Assembly (NCBI GenBank): GCA_020629635.1
Contig: JAHDCX010000011.1
Location: 112,301 to 176,300, forward strand
DNA length: 64,000 nt
Direction: 5' to 3'
Origin: Acidimicrobiales bacterium
Lineage (GTDB): Bacteria > Actinomycetota > Acidimicrobiia > Acidimicrobiales > SHLQ01
Shown here in pieces: positions 26,801-34,984 of this stretch. Under the pieces are notes generated by a model. That model saw only the letters and a list, made by a program, of their open reading frames with translations, did not search any database and was not told the origin of the DNA. Position 1 is the stretch's first letter, and every line of letters starts with the position of its first letter. The position numbers were made by a program, and so were the translations under genes.

Positions 26801-29800
26801 GCGACGTCCAGCCCTCCTCCGCCGGCTTCTCGATCAGGATTGGCAGCGGGTTGAGGAAGTAGCCGACCACCGGCGCGAGGTCGGGATGATCGCGGACCGA
26901 CGACGTCACAGAGATCTCGAGTGGGCCGGAGGTCGTGCGACGGTCGAGCACCGTCACGAGCGCCGTCAACGCGGTTGCGAATGGCGTCGTTCCGGGGGCG
27001 GCACGCAGGTCCGACATCGACACCGACGACAGCTGATGGACGTAGCCGTCGGGTTCGATGTGTCGGCCGCGCACGATGAGCGACGCCGGCGGACGGTCCG
27101 CGTCGGGGTTCCAGACCTCGGCGGGGTCGGGCAATCGGGTGCGTTGCCACTCGCCATGAGCGGACGTCGTGGTCTGCAGCGCAGGGAGCGGCTCGCCCCG
27201 GTAGACGGTGTCGATCTGGTTCCAGAACACGTCGAGCGAACCCGCATCCACGACGCCATGGTGAGCGCGCAGCAGGATCGCCGGGCGGCCGTCACCATCA
27301 ACACCCGACGTCAGATGGTGCACCGTGACGAGCGGGCCGTTGACGAGATCAAAGCTCTCGCGATTGATCGCGTCAGCGAGTCCGTCGATCGTCGCATGGT
27401 CGGCGTGAACCCGAGCGATCCGCACCGCTGCCCCGCCGAGATTGCGTCGTGTCGTCGAAAAACTCCGGTGCAGGGCCGGCTGGTGGGCCACGACGGCCCG
27501 AACCGCATCGTCGAAGCGATCGAGGTCGATCGGGCGATCGAGGCGATGGAGCCGAGCCACGTTGTATCGACGGTCGCTCGGATCGCGACGCCACTCGTAC
27601 AACATGGCGCGCTCACCCGGGGACAGCGGTGGGGAGTCGTCGCGTTCGGGCGGGAGTTGGTGCGCAGCCTCGTCGCCACCATCGGCGTCCGCGATCCGTC
27701 GGTCGATCTCGATGGCGAGCGATTCGATCGTCGAGGCGGTGAACGCGAGCGACTCGGGGATCATGACCCCGCACCGTTCGCTGACTTCCACGATCATCTC
27801 GAGCGCGTGCAGCGAGGTGCCACCAATCGCGAAGAAGTCATCCGAGACCGTGTTGATCGGTCGACCGAGCACTCGGCTCCACGATGCGGCGAGCATCTGC
27901 TCCGTGTCGGATTCGGGCGACCGTCCGGTGCCGACGTTTGCGCCCTGCTCACGCATCGAGGGAGCGGGGAGCCGGGAGGCATCCACCTTCCCGTTCGGGC
28001 TCAGGGGAACGTCATCGACGAACTCGATCGCCGTGGGTACTGCGTGCGCGGGGAGCGCCTGTCGAAGTCGCTGCCGCAGCTCGTCTTCGAGCCGCACGGG
28101 GTCGACCCCTGGCAACGGCTCCACCCACAGGGTCAGGACTTCGGCGGGTCGGGGCTCGTAGCCGACTTCGGCGAGCATCGTCGCGATCTCGGCGAGTTCC
28201 TCGGGTCCCATCGGGTCGTCGAGCTCGTGCAGCGCTTCGTCACGCGTCTTGTGGCCGAGCCGCACGTCCCAGCTGTAGGGCAGGGCGTAGTTGTGATGGC
28301 CCTGTTCGAGTTTGTGGACGTGGATGCCCGCCGAATTGATCAGGCAGTTCGTCGACCGTCCCGTATCCGGCGGCCGGCGCCAGGTTTGGGTCCGTTCGAG
28401 CGTCTCGTACATCTCGGCAAGCGGGACGTCGACGTAGCGGTAGAAGTCGATGAAGGTTACCCGGTCGAAGATGTCGGTCCCATCGGCGGCCGCGTCGGTG
28501 ATGAACGTCGTGTCGAAGTGTTCGCTGACGGCGTCGGGTGTCCGGTGGTAGACCCGGCGGGCCTCGGTGACGGTGTCGTCGATCCGCTCCGGGTCGAACC
28601 GCTCCGCATCGAACAGGCCCGGGACGAGGCGGGTCTCGAAGAACTGGCCGCGCGACAAACCGGTGACGATGGCCGGGATACCCAGTTCGTCGGCCGTTGC
28701 GAGCGCAAGGGTGTAGATCGTCTTGTAACAGCCCTGGCACACGTTCGAGAAGCGATCGAGGCTGTCACGGAAGATGTCGTTCATCGCGTCGACCGTGACG
28801 AACTCGTGGTCGACCCCGAGAGCCGTCGTCGCGCGGCGGACGTTGTCCTTCGCGATGTCGCTGATGAATCCGTTGTCCAAGGTGATCGAACGCACTCGCG
28901 CACCGAGCTCCACGAGCGCGTAGAGGGCGTAGGTCGAGTCCTTGCCCCCCGACAACAGGTGCAGCACGTCGTAGTCCCCGGCGGAACGTCGACGCGCGTC
29001 GGCCAGTTCGGCGCGCAAGTCGTCTTCGGTCCTGAACCACGCGGCGGCCTGGGGAGCAACGAGGTCGTGGGCGTGACAGGCCGAACAGATCCCATCGCCG
29101 TCCACGACGATCTCGGGCACGTCGTCGCCGAGTCCGCAGCGGACGCAGCGGGCGACTGGACGAGTCGGATCGGGCGTCCAGAGCCCGGCGACGCACCGGG
29201 CGACCCCGTCGACGTCGAGCGCGGCATGTTCGATCTCGGCAGGCTCGAGTCGGATGCCACCGACCTTCACCTGCTCGTCGATCCTGCCGAGGTAGACCAT
29301 CCGGTCCGCATCGAGCATCCGAACGAGGTCGCCGGTCCGGTAGGCGCGGACGCCGCCGATCTCCACGAAACGTTCGGCATTGAGGTCGGGGCGTTGGTGG
29401 TAGCCCGCCGTCAGGCCCCGGCGGGTGAGGTGGAGTTCGCCGGCGACGCCCAACGGAACCGGCAGACCGCCCCCGTCGAGGATGTGGAGGCCGACACCCG
29501 GTGCGGCGTGGCCGATCGGCACCTCGGGACCCGGGTCTGCCGTGGCGTCGTAGCGATGGTCCATGCACCCAACGACCGCTTCTGTCGGACCGTATTCGTT
29601 GTGGATCTGGAGTCCCGGCCGACAGGTCGCCTCGAGTCGGTCGGCGAGATCGATCAGGAAGGCTTCGCCGCCGACGATGAGCGTGTCGAGCGGATGGCGG
29701 TCATCGATCATTCGCACGAGGAGCTCGAGATGAGACGGCGTTGCCTTGAGCATCGTGGCTCGACGTTCGTCGACGATCTGGCGCAGCGCGGGCAGCCCAC

Positions 29801-31754
29801 CCTCGGGGTGCAGCGTCATCTGGCCACCGGACAGGAACGGCAAGAACAACGTCGTGATGGTGAGGTCGAACGACAACGACGTGAACAGCGGCATGATCGG
29901 CGCGTGGGCCCCGACGTAGGCCGTATAGGCAAAGCCCAGATACTCCGCGAGGCCGTCATGGGTGATCGGGACGCCCTTGGGCAGCCCGGTCGACCCCGAC
30001 GTGTAGATCATGTACGCGAGCGAGTCACCTTCGATCTGCGGCGCAGGATCCGAGGGGGCGTGATCGTCGAGTCGCAGCTCGTCGAGCGAACGCAGGACAA
30101 GTTGACAACCCGCGTCCTCTCGAATGTGGGCCCTGCGTTCGTCGGGGTATGCGGGGTCGATCGGCACGAACGCGGCACCCGCGCGAAGGATCGCGTGAAT
30201 CGCGATGACTGCGTCGGCACCGACGCCCATCTCGACGCCGACTCGATCGCCGACCCCGATCCCCCGGGCTGTCAGCGCGATACGGGCGGAGTCGATCTGC
30301 TCGTCGAGCGAACGGCCGGTCCATTCCGAGACCCCGTCGGCGTGTCGATGACGCATGACCACCCGATCTGCATGGTCTCGCAGACGCCGTGCGATCACGG
30401 TCGGCGCGGGCGATTCCAGGGGCGTTCCGGGCCCGGGTCGCTCCTGTTCGGCGAGCAGTGTCGCTTCGCCCTCGGTCCGCAATCCGACCGTGCCAACCGC
30501 TCGGTCCGGGTCGTCGAGCATCGCATCGATGACGAGGCCGAGATGTTCGCCGGCGCGCCGGCGATGGTCAGGCCCGGCGATCCGGTGATTGACGTCGATC
30601 GCAAGTCGGAGGCGACCTGATCCGTCGTAGTCGAGGGCCTGCATCCGGAGGCGATGGTGGGCATCGATGTGGCCTGGATGAACCCAGTGCGTGGTCGTGG
30701 GAAGGTCGCCGAACGCGCCGAAGGTCGCTGCGTGGACGTTGAGGACGACATCGAAGGTCTGTGGCGGGCTCGTCCCGGGCTGCGCGTGACGCAGGGTGTC
30801 GAACAACGCCCGCCCCCAGCGTCGGTGGATGTCGGCGAAGGAGTCGGCCGGCTCGACGGCGATCTCGACGGGGAACAACTCGACCAACGGCCCAATGACG
30901 GACTTGTCCTCCGGACGGACCCGGTGATGGACCGGTACGCCGATGACGATGCGGTCGTTGCCGAGGCGATGAAGGTACGCGGCCAGGACGGTTCCGAGCG
31001 CAACGGTGAGCGACAGGTCTGGCGAGATGAGCCGGAACCGCTCTGCGAGCAGGTCGTCGAGCCGACCCTGGCGGTCGACAAGGCTGACCTCGATTCGCTC
31101 AGCGGCCGTCGTGGGTCCGGCGTCGGGGGTGTAGAACGACGTCTGGGTTGGGGCGGGCGCGTTGGTTCGCCAGTGGTCGGCCGCGGCGAGCCATCGAGGG
31201 GTGTCTGCAGCGTCGTCGAGCCGCGCGGCGAGCGCTTCGTAGCTGTCCGACGGCTCCCATTCTCCGTGATAGGCGGCCGCGACCGCCTGGAAGATCGTCG
31301 CCGAACTCGCGGCGTCAGTGGCCACGTGATGGCAGTCGAACCACCAGGACCACCTGCCCGGTGCGACGTCGTCGCCCTCCGTGTCTGGATGCTGGATCAG
31401 GACCGAGTCGTAGACGGTGGTCGAAATGTCGATCGGTGCCGCGATGCGAGCGGCGCACCACTGGTGCATGTCGGACCACGGAACCTCGATCACCGACGTC
31501 GTGCTGGGTGGCTCGGCATGGATGGCGGGATGGGGGACGCCATCAACGTCACGCACATGGGTCCGAAGCGCGTCGGCCTTGCGGACGACGTGATCGACGG
31601 CGGCGACGAATCGTTCTGGGTCGAGGTCGCCGTCGATCGTGGAGAGGTTGGCCATGTTGGCCAACGGGACATCGGGATGAATCCGCTGCGACGTCCAGAT
31701 CAGCTCCTGCGAAGCGGTCAGCCGTCGACGTGGTTCGAGACGGACGAGTGCCAT
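23760..31754 (-). CDS. Nonribosomal peptide synthetase C-A(AANH insert)-T-C-A-T-TE
   Basis: A 2664-residue dimodular NRPS. C1 has HHVATDA (142-148). A1 has YTSGSTGLPKG (about 583-593), NEYGPTE, and A8 GRIDEQVKVGGIRLEP. Residues about 868-1200 are an inserted zinc-ribbon/PP-loop ATPase (own entry), after which A9/A10 resume (PAHAVP, SPNGKVD). T1 carries Ser1314 in GGTSLHA. C2 has HHGVVDA (1498-1504). A2 has FTSGSTGTPKG (about 1931) and RTRNGKIDR. T2 carries Ser2337 in GGDSL. A type I thioesterase has Ser2479 in GWSTGG and His in DGVHF. By colinearity it would join a carrier-bound starter to two amino acids and release by TE. The A1 pocket starts D-L-T, loosely like Asn/Asp codes; the rest does not match, so no substrate is called. 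The ATG follows the carrier stop by one base. Confidence 0.95.
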   Translation of the reverse strand: MALVRLEPRRRLTASQELIWTSQRIHPDVPLANMANLSTIDGDLDPERFVAAVDHVVRKADALRTHVRDVDGVPHPAIHAEPPSTTSVIEVPWSDMHQWCAARIAAPIDISTTVYDSVLIQHPDTEGDDVAPGRWSWWFDCHHVATDAASSATIFQAVAAAYHGEWEPSDSYEALAARLDDAADTPRWLAAADHWRTNAPAPTQTSFYTPDAGPTTAAERIEVSLVDRQGRLDDLLAERFRLISPDLSLTVALGTVLAAYLHRLGNDRIVIGVPVHHRVRPEDKSVIGPLVELFPVEIAVEPADSFADIHRRWGRALFDTLRHAQPGTSPPQTFDVVLNVHAATFGAFGDLPTTTHWVHPGHIDAHHRLRMQALDYDGSGRLRLAIDVNHRIAGPDHRRRAGEHLGLVIDAMLDDPDRAVGTVGLRTEGEATLLAEQERPGPGTPLESPAPTVIARRLRDHADRVVMRHRHADGVSEWTGRSLDEQIDSARIALTARGIGVGDRVGVEMGVGADAVIAIHAILRAGAAFVPIDPAYPDERRAHIREDAGCQLVLRSLDELRLDDHAPSDPAPQIEGDSLAYMIYTSGSTGLPKGVPITHDGLAEYLGFAYTAYVGAHAPIMPLFTSLSFDLTITTLFLPFLSGGQMTLHPEGGLPALRQIVDERRATMLKATPSHLELLVRMIDDRHPLDTLIVGGEAFLIDLADRLEATCRPGLQIHNEYGPTEAVVGCMDHRYDATADPGPEVPIGHAAPGVGLHILDGGGLPVPLGVAGELHLTRRGLTAGYHQRPDLNAERFVEIGGVRAYRTGDLVRMLDADRMVYLGRIDEQVKVGGIRLEPAEIEHAALDVDGVARCVAGLWTPDPTRPVARCVRCGLGDDVPEIVVDGDGICSACHAHDLVAPQAAAWFRTEDDLRAELADARRRSAGDYDVLHLLSGGKDSTYALYALVELGARVRSITLDNGFISDIAKDNVRRATTALGVDHEFVTVDAMNDIFRDSLDRFSNVCQGCYKTIYTLALATADELGIPAIVTGLSRGQFFETRLVPGLFDAERFDPERIDDTVTEARRVYHRTPDAVSEHFDTTFITDAAADGTDIFDRVTFIDFYRYVDVPLAEMYETLERTQTWRRPPDTGRSTNCLINSAGIHVHKLEQGHHNYALPYSWDVRLGHKTRDEALHELDDPMGPEELAEIATMLAEVGYEPRPAEVLTLWVEPLPGVDPVRLEDELRQRLRQALPAHAVPTAIEFVDDVPLSPNGKVDASRLPAPSMREQGANVGTGRSPESDTEQMLAASWSRVLGRPINTVSDDFFAIGGTSLHALEMIVEVSERCGVMIPESLAFTASTIESLAIEIDRRIADADGGDEAAHQLPPERDDSPPLSPGERAMLYEWRRDPSDRRYNVARLHRLDRPIDLDRFDDAVRAVVAHQPALHRSFSTTRRNLGGAAVRIARVHADHATIDGLADAINRESFDLVNGPLVTVHHLTSGVDGDGRPAILLRAHHGVVDAGSLDVFWNQIDTVYRGEPLPALQTTTSAHGEWQRTRLPDPAEVWNPDADRPPASLIVRGRHIEPDGYVHQLSSVSMSDLRAAPGTTPFATALTALVTVLDRRTTSGPLEISVTSSVRDHPDLAPVVGYFLNPLPILIEKPAEEGWTSLAGRVSSALVDALQHRSAPFADLIRSARDRGIPEPKGSIMLAVEDLAPTSLGGVRADHRILASGIAVNDCTFFVQIRGERIELGVEYRGAVLGRAEARSMLQAFDAAIMSLCGSSPSSAGFTPTDSVLVGEPLDRSAPMAPIAIDRAVEQYPDASAVVSGTQQLSYRELDIAARALAARLRERGVAAGDRVGVVLERSVHLPVAIRAIWTLGASYVPLDVSLPATRVTELLIAADVSVAVTAGEMHPGLQEVLTVRADAENAPVLPLQRTHPTVADDEAYVIFTSGSTGTPKGVPISHGNLAASLAARQSFYRDRVETYLLVSSAGFDSSVAGLFWTLADGGTLVIPTESEVHDVDALLARIAEHRVSHTLCVPSLYGALLARDSGELDSMHTVIVAGEACPADVAMRHLTRHGEVALVNEYGPTEATVWASAHVVGSADLESLVGIPIGRPIPGSTLIVVDEGGRPVPLGVPGELVVAGPGVAAGYLARASDAGFDTDPASPEADDRSPFVETAWGLSYRTGDRVIGRPDGTVDFLGRVDDQLSIGGVRIEPAEIEQVLMGIEGVRAAAVADRHGALVGLVETDLDDLDEVRRRAGERLPSTHVPGQLERVDELPRTRNGKIDRAQVAVLVTAVSPSTELAEAPATDGHVGPVDPNLVAMTDVWSEVFGVSVGPDDDFFDLGGDSLVAVELVTRLETAFGRRVGIGELIDAPTPRKVAPLVELEQSSPVDSGDDASDRLDPLVEWLRRDGRRAPVVLLPPGGGNLLRYEHLVRALDPAIPVVGIRLPGADANSDVRDTIEEQASVMLAALDTATPTPTGGHVLLGWSTGGLLAWEIAQQLLARGDDVAAIVLVDTVMGGMHVDAPETPVAKYRRLLRTEGAAPLVAEAGNRARERAEFALARRRYRRTRAEGATPDPVDAERRLGPVIRSASLAYRPQALGVPMLYVSASESDDALTTNPWRALQETANCPFELLLVDGVHFEPVERGVLGAAKAHEVGAAVYQLMRSARPE
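28150..29155 (-). other. AANH/PP-loop ATPase domain inserted in the A1 domain
   Basis: Domain-level entry, limits approximate. Residues about 868-1200 of the NRPS contain a zinc ribbon (C870-x2-C873 ... CSAC), the PP-loop SGGKDST (935-941), the strand ITLDNGF with a conserved Asp/Asn, and a second CxxC (C1006, C1009 in VCQGCYK). This is the layout of N-type ATP-pyrophosphatases related to WbpG-type amidotransferases and to ThiI/TtcA/NcsA tRNA thiolases. It interrupts the A domain between A8 and A9, the site where methyltransferases are inserted in known interrupted A domains. The reading frame is unbroken on both sides. Confidence 0.9.
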
Positions 31755-31755
31755 C

Positions 31756-31998
31756 TCAGGAGGTTCGCTCCCCGACGAAGGCGGCGATCTTGGCGACCGT
31801 CTGGAAGTTCTCGATCGTGACGTCACCCGGCTCGACGGTGACGCCGAACTCGTCTTCGATCCAGTGGGTGATGCGGATGACCCCGAGCGAGTCGACGGCA
31901 CCCGACAACAAGAGGTCGGTGTCGGGACCGACGGCCGTGCCGTCCACCACGACTTCGTCGGTGATGAAGTTCGTCAGCCGAGCATCGATCGTTGTCAT
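31756..31998 (-). CDS. Free-standing peptidyl/acyl carrier protein
   Basis: An 80-residue carrier protein. The phosphopantetheine attachment site is Ser37 in SGAVDSLGVIRI. The helix pattern (ITDEVVVDGTAVGPDTDLL, HWIEDEFGVTVEPGDVTIENF, VAKIAAFV) matches small PCPs that carry an activated amino acid, such as PltL/RedO-type prolyl carriers. The ATG overlaps the ligase stop by four bases, and its own stop is one base from the NRPS start. It is expected to be loaded by the upstream ligase and to feed the C1 domain of the NRPS. Confidence 0.93.
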   Translation of the reverse strand: MTTIDARLTNFITDEVVVDGTAVGPDTDLLLSGAVDSLGVIRITHWIEDEFGVTVEPGDVTIENFQTVAKIAAFVGERTS

Positions 31999-33551
31999 CG
32001 AGTTGCCTCCACAGTCGTCGCCTCAGCGTCCTGCGCCAGCTGGACAGCCTCGTCCCGCAGCGCTCGCCGAGCCAGTTTGCCACTTCCAGTGAATTTTTTA
32101 TGAGCCAATATCACCACTTGTGCCGGAGCACTCCAGCTTGGCAGTCGCTCGCGTGCGATGCTCAGGAACGCTGCGGGATCGAAGTCTGCGGGTGGCGTCA
32201 CGACTCCGGCCACGAGCTCGTCCTCGCCCCCGGCGCGACGCAACACCCCCACAACGACGCCGTCCACCCCATCGATCGACTCGAGTTCGACTTCGATCCC
32301 CTCGACCTCCACCCGATGACCACGCACCTTGATCTGCATGTCTTCGCGCCCATGGAAGTGCAAGAGCCCCGTCGCCGGATCCGTCGAGACCAGGTCACCC
32401 GTGCGATACCACCGATCGCCATCCACCTCGGCGAACACGGCAGCATTTCGGGCATCGTCCTCGAAGTACTCGACCATGACGCCGTCGCCGGCGACCCAAC
32501 CCACGCCGGCATCACCGACAGCCGACTCGTGCACGAGCTCTGGGGTGGGCGCATTGGGCCGAATGATCCGTAGGCGCGTTCTCGGCGTGACGCGTCCGAT
32601 CGGGATCACCGTGTCGGCAGAAGGAGGTGTCTCGAGCACGTGGAACGTGCACATGTTCGTCTCCGCCGGGCCGAACACGTTCGCAAGCGTTGCGTTGGGT
32701 GCGTGCGACATGAACGCGGCGACCATGGCGCTCGGGATCACTTCGCCGCCGAATTGGACCCACTCAAGCGCCGAGAGATCACGATTCTCCAGGTCTCCAC
32801 GCAGCACCATCTGCTGAATCAGGAACGGCACGGCGTACCAGTGGGTCACCGCCTCATCCTGGAGGCGTTGGGTATGACTCGCCGGAAACTGCTGGTAGGG
32901 CTCGGAGAAGACGACGAGCGTGGCCCCAATGCTCGGCACCGACCAGAGCGAGTGCGTCGAAATGTCGAAGTGGTGCGGCGCGATGTCGGCGACCCGGTCA
33001 TCGACCGTCATCGGGAACAACTCGAGGGACTTGTGCACGTAGCCGAGCGCCGTCTCGTGCGAGTGCACGATCCCCTTGGGCTCGCCGGTCGACCCCGAGG
33101 AGGTGATGATGTAGGCGTGGTCCGTCGGATCGACGACGACCGGGATGGCGGGATCGAGACCATCGAGCAACGCGTTGTCCGCGGAGATCACCGACTCGAA
33201 GCCGGCGTCCTCCACGTTGGCGAACGTCGGGCCATGCGCCACGACGACTCGGATCGACATCGCCCGACGGATCCTCTCGACCCGCTCCGCTGGAGACGCA
33301 GGGTCGATCGGTACCGCGATCGCGCCGAGCGACACGACCGCGTGCATCGCACAGACCCCTTCGGCGCACTTGCGAAGACTCACTCCGACGCGGTCACCGC
33401 GCTCGACGCCCGCGTCCAGCAACGCTCGAGCGATCGTGGCACTGCGGTGGGCGGCCTCGGCCCAGGTCCAGGTCCGCGACACGTCGACGATCGCCGTGGC
33501 ATCGGGACGTTCAGCTGCCCGATCGGGCAGCAGACTGGTCAGGGTGCTCAT
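31995..33551 (-). CDS. Stand-alone amino acid adenylating ligase (prolyl-PCP ligase-like)
   Basis: ANL-superfamily ligase of 518 residues. P-loop ITSSGSTGEPKGIVHSH, FGPAETNMCTFHVL, YRTGDLV, GREDMQIKVRGHRVE and the C-terminal Lys in TGSGKLARR are present. Size and the GPAETN motif fit free-standing adenylation enzymes that load a small PCP, including L-prolyl-[PCP] ligases (PltF/RedM type). Proline as substrate is inferred from the trio with the carrier and the ACAD-like gene. The ATG at 33551 has GGAG about eight bases upstream. First gene of the NRPS operon. Confidence 0.88.
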   Translation of the reverse strand: MSTLTSLLPDRAAERPDATAIVDVSRTWTWAEAAHRSATIARALLDAGVERGDRVGVSLRKCAEGVCAMHAVVSLGAIAVPIDPASPAERVERIRRAMSIRVVVAHGPTFANVEDAGFESVISADNALLDGLDPAIPVVVDPTDHAYIITSSGSTGEPKGIVHSHETALGYVHKSLELFPMTVDDRVADIAPHHFDISTHSLWSVPSIGATLVVFSEPYQQFPASHTQRLQDEAVTHWYAVPFLIQQMVLRGDLENRDLSALEWVQFGGEVIPSAMVAAFMSHAPNATLANVFGPAETNMCTFHVLETPPSADTVIPIGRVTPRTRLRIIRPNAPTPELVHESAVGDAGVGWVAGDGVMVEYFEDDARNAAVFAEVDGDRWYRTGDLVSTDPATGLLHFHGREDMQIKVRGHRVEVEGIEVELESIDGVDGVVVGVLRRAGGEDELVAGVVTPPADFDPAAFLSIARERLPSWSAPAQVVILAHKKFTGSGKLARRALRDEAVQLAQDAEATTVEATR

Positions 33552-33757
33552 CGAGTTCTCCACGCGTGCCCGACGATCTGTCGTGCATCCACCAGCCAAT
33601 CACTGACCGTAGAACATCTGATGCGTGATGCAACCGGACCAAAGGACCAAAAGTCGCCTTGCATCGCCCCTCCCGTGTGGTACTGCTGGTGCCGGCTGGC
33701 CAGAACACATCCGAACAACCACGTTCATCGCAGGGATGCACGAAAGGTACGAAGCCA
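33552..33757. promoter_or_regulatory. Divergent intergenic region of the NRPS locus
   Basis: A 206-base gap between the ligase gene (minus) and the flavoprotein gene (plus), so it should hold both promoters of the biosynthetic locus. It contains a small direct repeat GGACCAAA-GGACCAAA at about 33637-33653 that could be an operator. No convincing -35/-10 pair was identified. Confidence 0.5.
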
Positions 33758-34933
33758 ATGACGTCGACGGATGCAGCGATACTGGGCGCGCTGCTCGACG
33801 AACACCATCCCCGGAAGGTCGAGGCCTCCGAGTGGGCTCACGAACACCTTCGTGATCCGCGCCTCGCCGAACGTGACGCCTCGTGCTCGTTCTGGCACGA
33901 CGGTTGGGCGGCACTCGCCGAGCGCGGTGCACTGGCCATGATCGCCGACCCCGATCACGGCGGCAGCGGTCTCGACCTCGTCGACGCCCTGCTCACCTGG
34001 GAGGGCCTGGGCCACGGATGCACCGATGACGGCTTGATCTTTGCTGCGACCTCGCAGGCCCTCACGATGCAGCTGACCCTCGATCGATTCGGCTCGGACC
34101 TCCAGAAGAAGGAATGGCTCGCCAAGTTGACGGCGGGCGAGGCATTCGGGGCATTCGCCATGAGCGAGCTCGAATCGGGTTCGGACGCCTTCTCCCTCAC
34201 GACGACGGCCACTCCCGTCGCGGACGGATGGCGACTCGACGGCACCAAAGCATGGGTCACCCTCTCGCCGATCGCCGACGTGCTCATCATCTTTGCGACG
34301 ACCGACCCCTCCCTCGGGCGCTGGGGAATCACGGCGTTCGTGGTCCCGTCGGACACGCCCGGTCTGACCGTCGGGCCAAACATGCCCAAGATGGGCATGC
34401 GCACCACACCCTTCGCCATGGTCACCCTCGACAACTGTGTCGTCCCCGACGACGCCCGGATGGGTGCGGTTGGCGCGGGTGCGAGCATCTTCTCGGCCGC
34501 CATGGAGCCCGAACGCGGCTTCCTCCTGATCGGCAACCTCGGCGCACTCGAACGAGTCATCGACACTGCCGTCGCCTACGCCCGCACACGCGAGCAGTTC
34601 GGGACACCCATCGGCTCGTTCCAGGCCGTCTCGCACGCCATCGCCGACATGAAGGTCGGCCACGAGACCGCCCGACTCCTGCTCTACAAGGCCGCCGCGC
34701 TCCATCAACGAGGCACGCCGTCGATGCTCGCCGCCGCCATGAGCAAGCTCGTGGCGTCCGAAGCGGCGCTGCGCGGTGCCCTCAGCGCCGTCGACGTGCA
34801 CGGCGCTCGCGGTTACGTGACCGAATACGAGATCGAACGTGACCTCCGCAATGCCGCCGGTGGCGTCATCTACGGCGGCGCGAGCGGAATTCAGAAGAAC
34901 ATCATCGCCCGGATGCTCGGGCTCCCGACCTGA
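33758..34933 (+). CDS. Acyl-CoA dehydrogenase-like flavoprotein (prolyl-PCP oxidase candidate)
   Basis: A 391-residue FAD enzyme of the acyl-CoA dehydrogenase fold: FAMSELESGSDAFSLTTTA, WVTLSPIADVLIIFA, YARTREQFGTPIGSFQAV and GGASGIQKNIIARMLGL. In short- and medium-chain members the base is the Glu of YEGT near the C-terminus; here that site reads YGGAS. A Glu aligning with the isovaleryl-CoA dehydrogenase base is present as Glu252 in MEPERG. Prolyl-PCP oxidases of pyrrole pathways are related in fold. With the divergent ligase and carrier this suggests oxidation of prolyl-S-PCP to pyrrolyl-2-carboxyl-S-PCP. The ATG at 33758 gives family length. Confidence 0.85.
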   Translation: MTSTDAAILGALLDEHHPRKVEASEWAHEHLRDPRLAERDASCSFWHDGWAALAERGALAMIADPDHGGSGLDLVDALLTWEGLGHGCTDDGLIFAATSQALTMQLTLDRFGSDLQKKEWLAKLTAGEAFGAFAMSELESGSDAFSLTTTATPVADGWRLDGTKAWVTLSPIADVLIIFATTDPSLGRWGITAFVVPSDTPGLTVGPNMPKMGMRTTPFAMVTLDNCVVPDDARMGAVGAGASIFSAAMEPERGFLLIGNLGALERVIDTAVAYARTREQFGTPIGSFQAVSHAIADMKVGHETARLLLYKAAALHQRGTPSMLAAAMSKLVASEAALRGALSAVDVHGARGYVTEYEIERDLRNAAGGVIYGGASGIQKNIIARMLGLPT

Positions 34934-34984
34934 CCAACCCGGTCCAACCAATCAACCAACCAAAGCGTGAAGGAAGAGGCGGAG

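Noticed and set aside
25500..30620. Open frame of about 1700 codons on the plus strand inside the NRPS gene
   Set aside because: It is antisense to a complete NRPS, lacks any domain, and is Arg/Asp/Gly-rich as expected for a GC-rich shadow frame.
31755..31901. Longer NRPS start upstream of MALVRLEP
   Set aside because: The extra residues overlap the carrier-protein gene in another frame and are Ser/Arg-rich with no match to a C domain.
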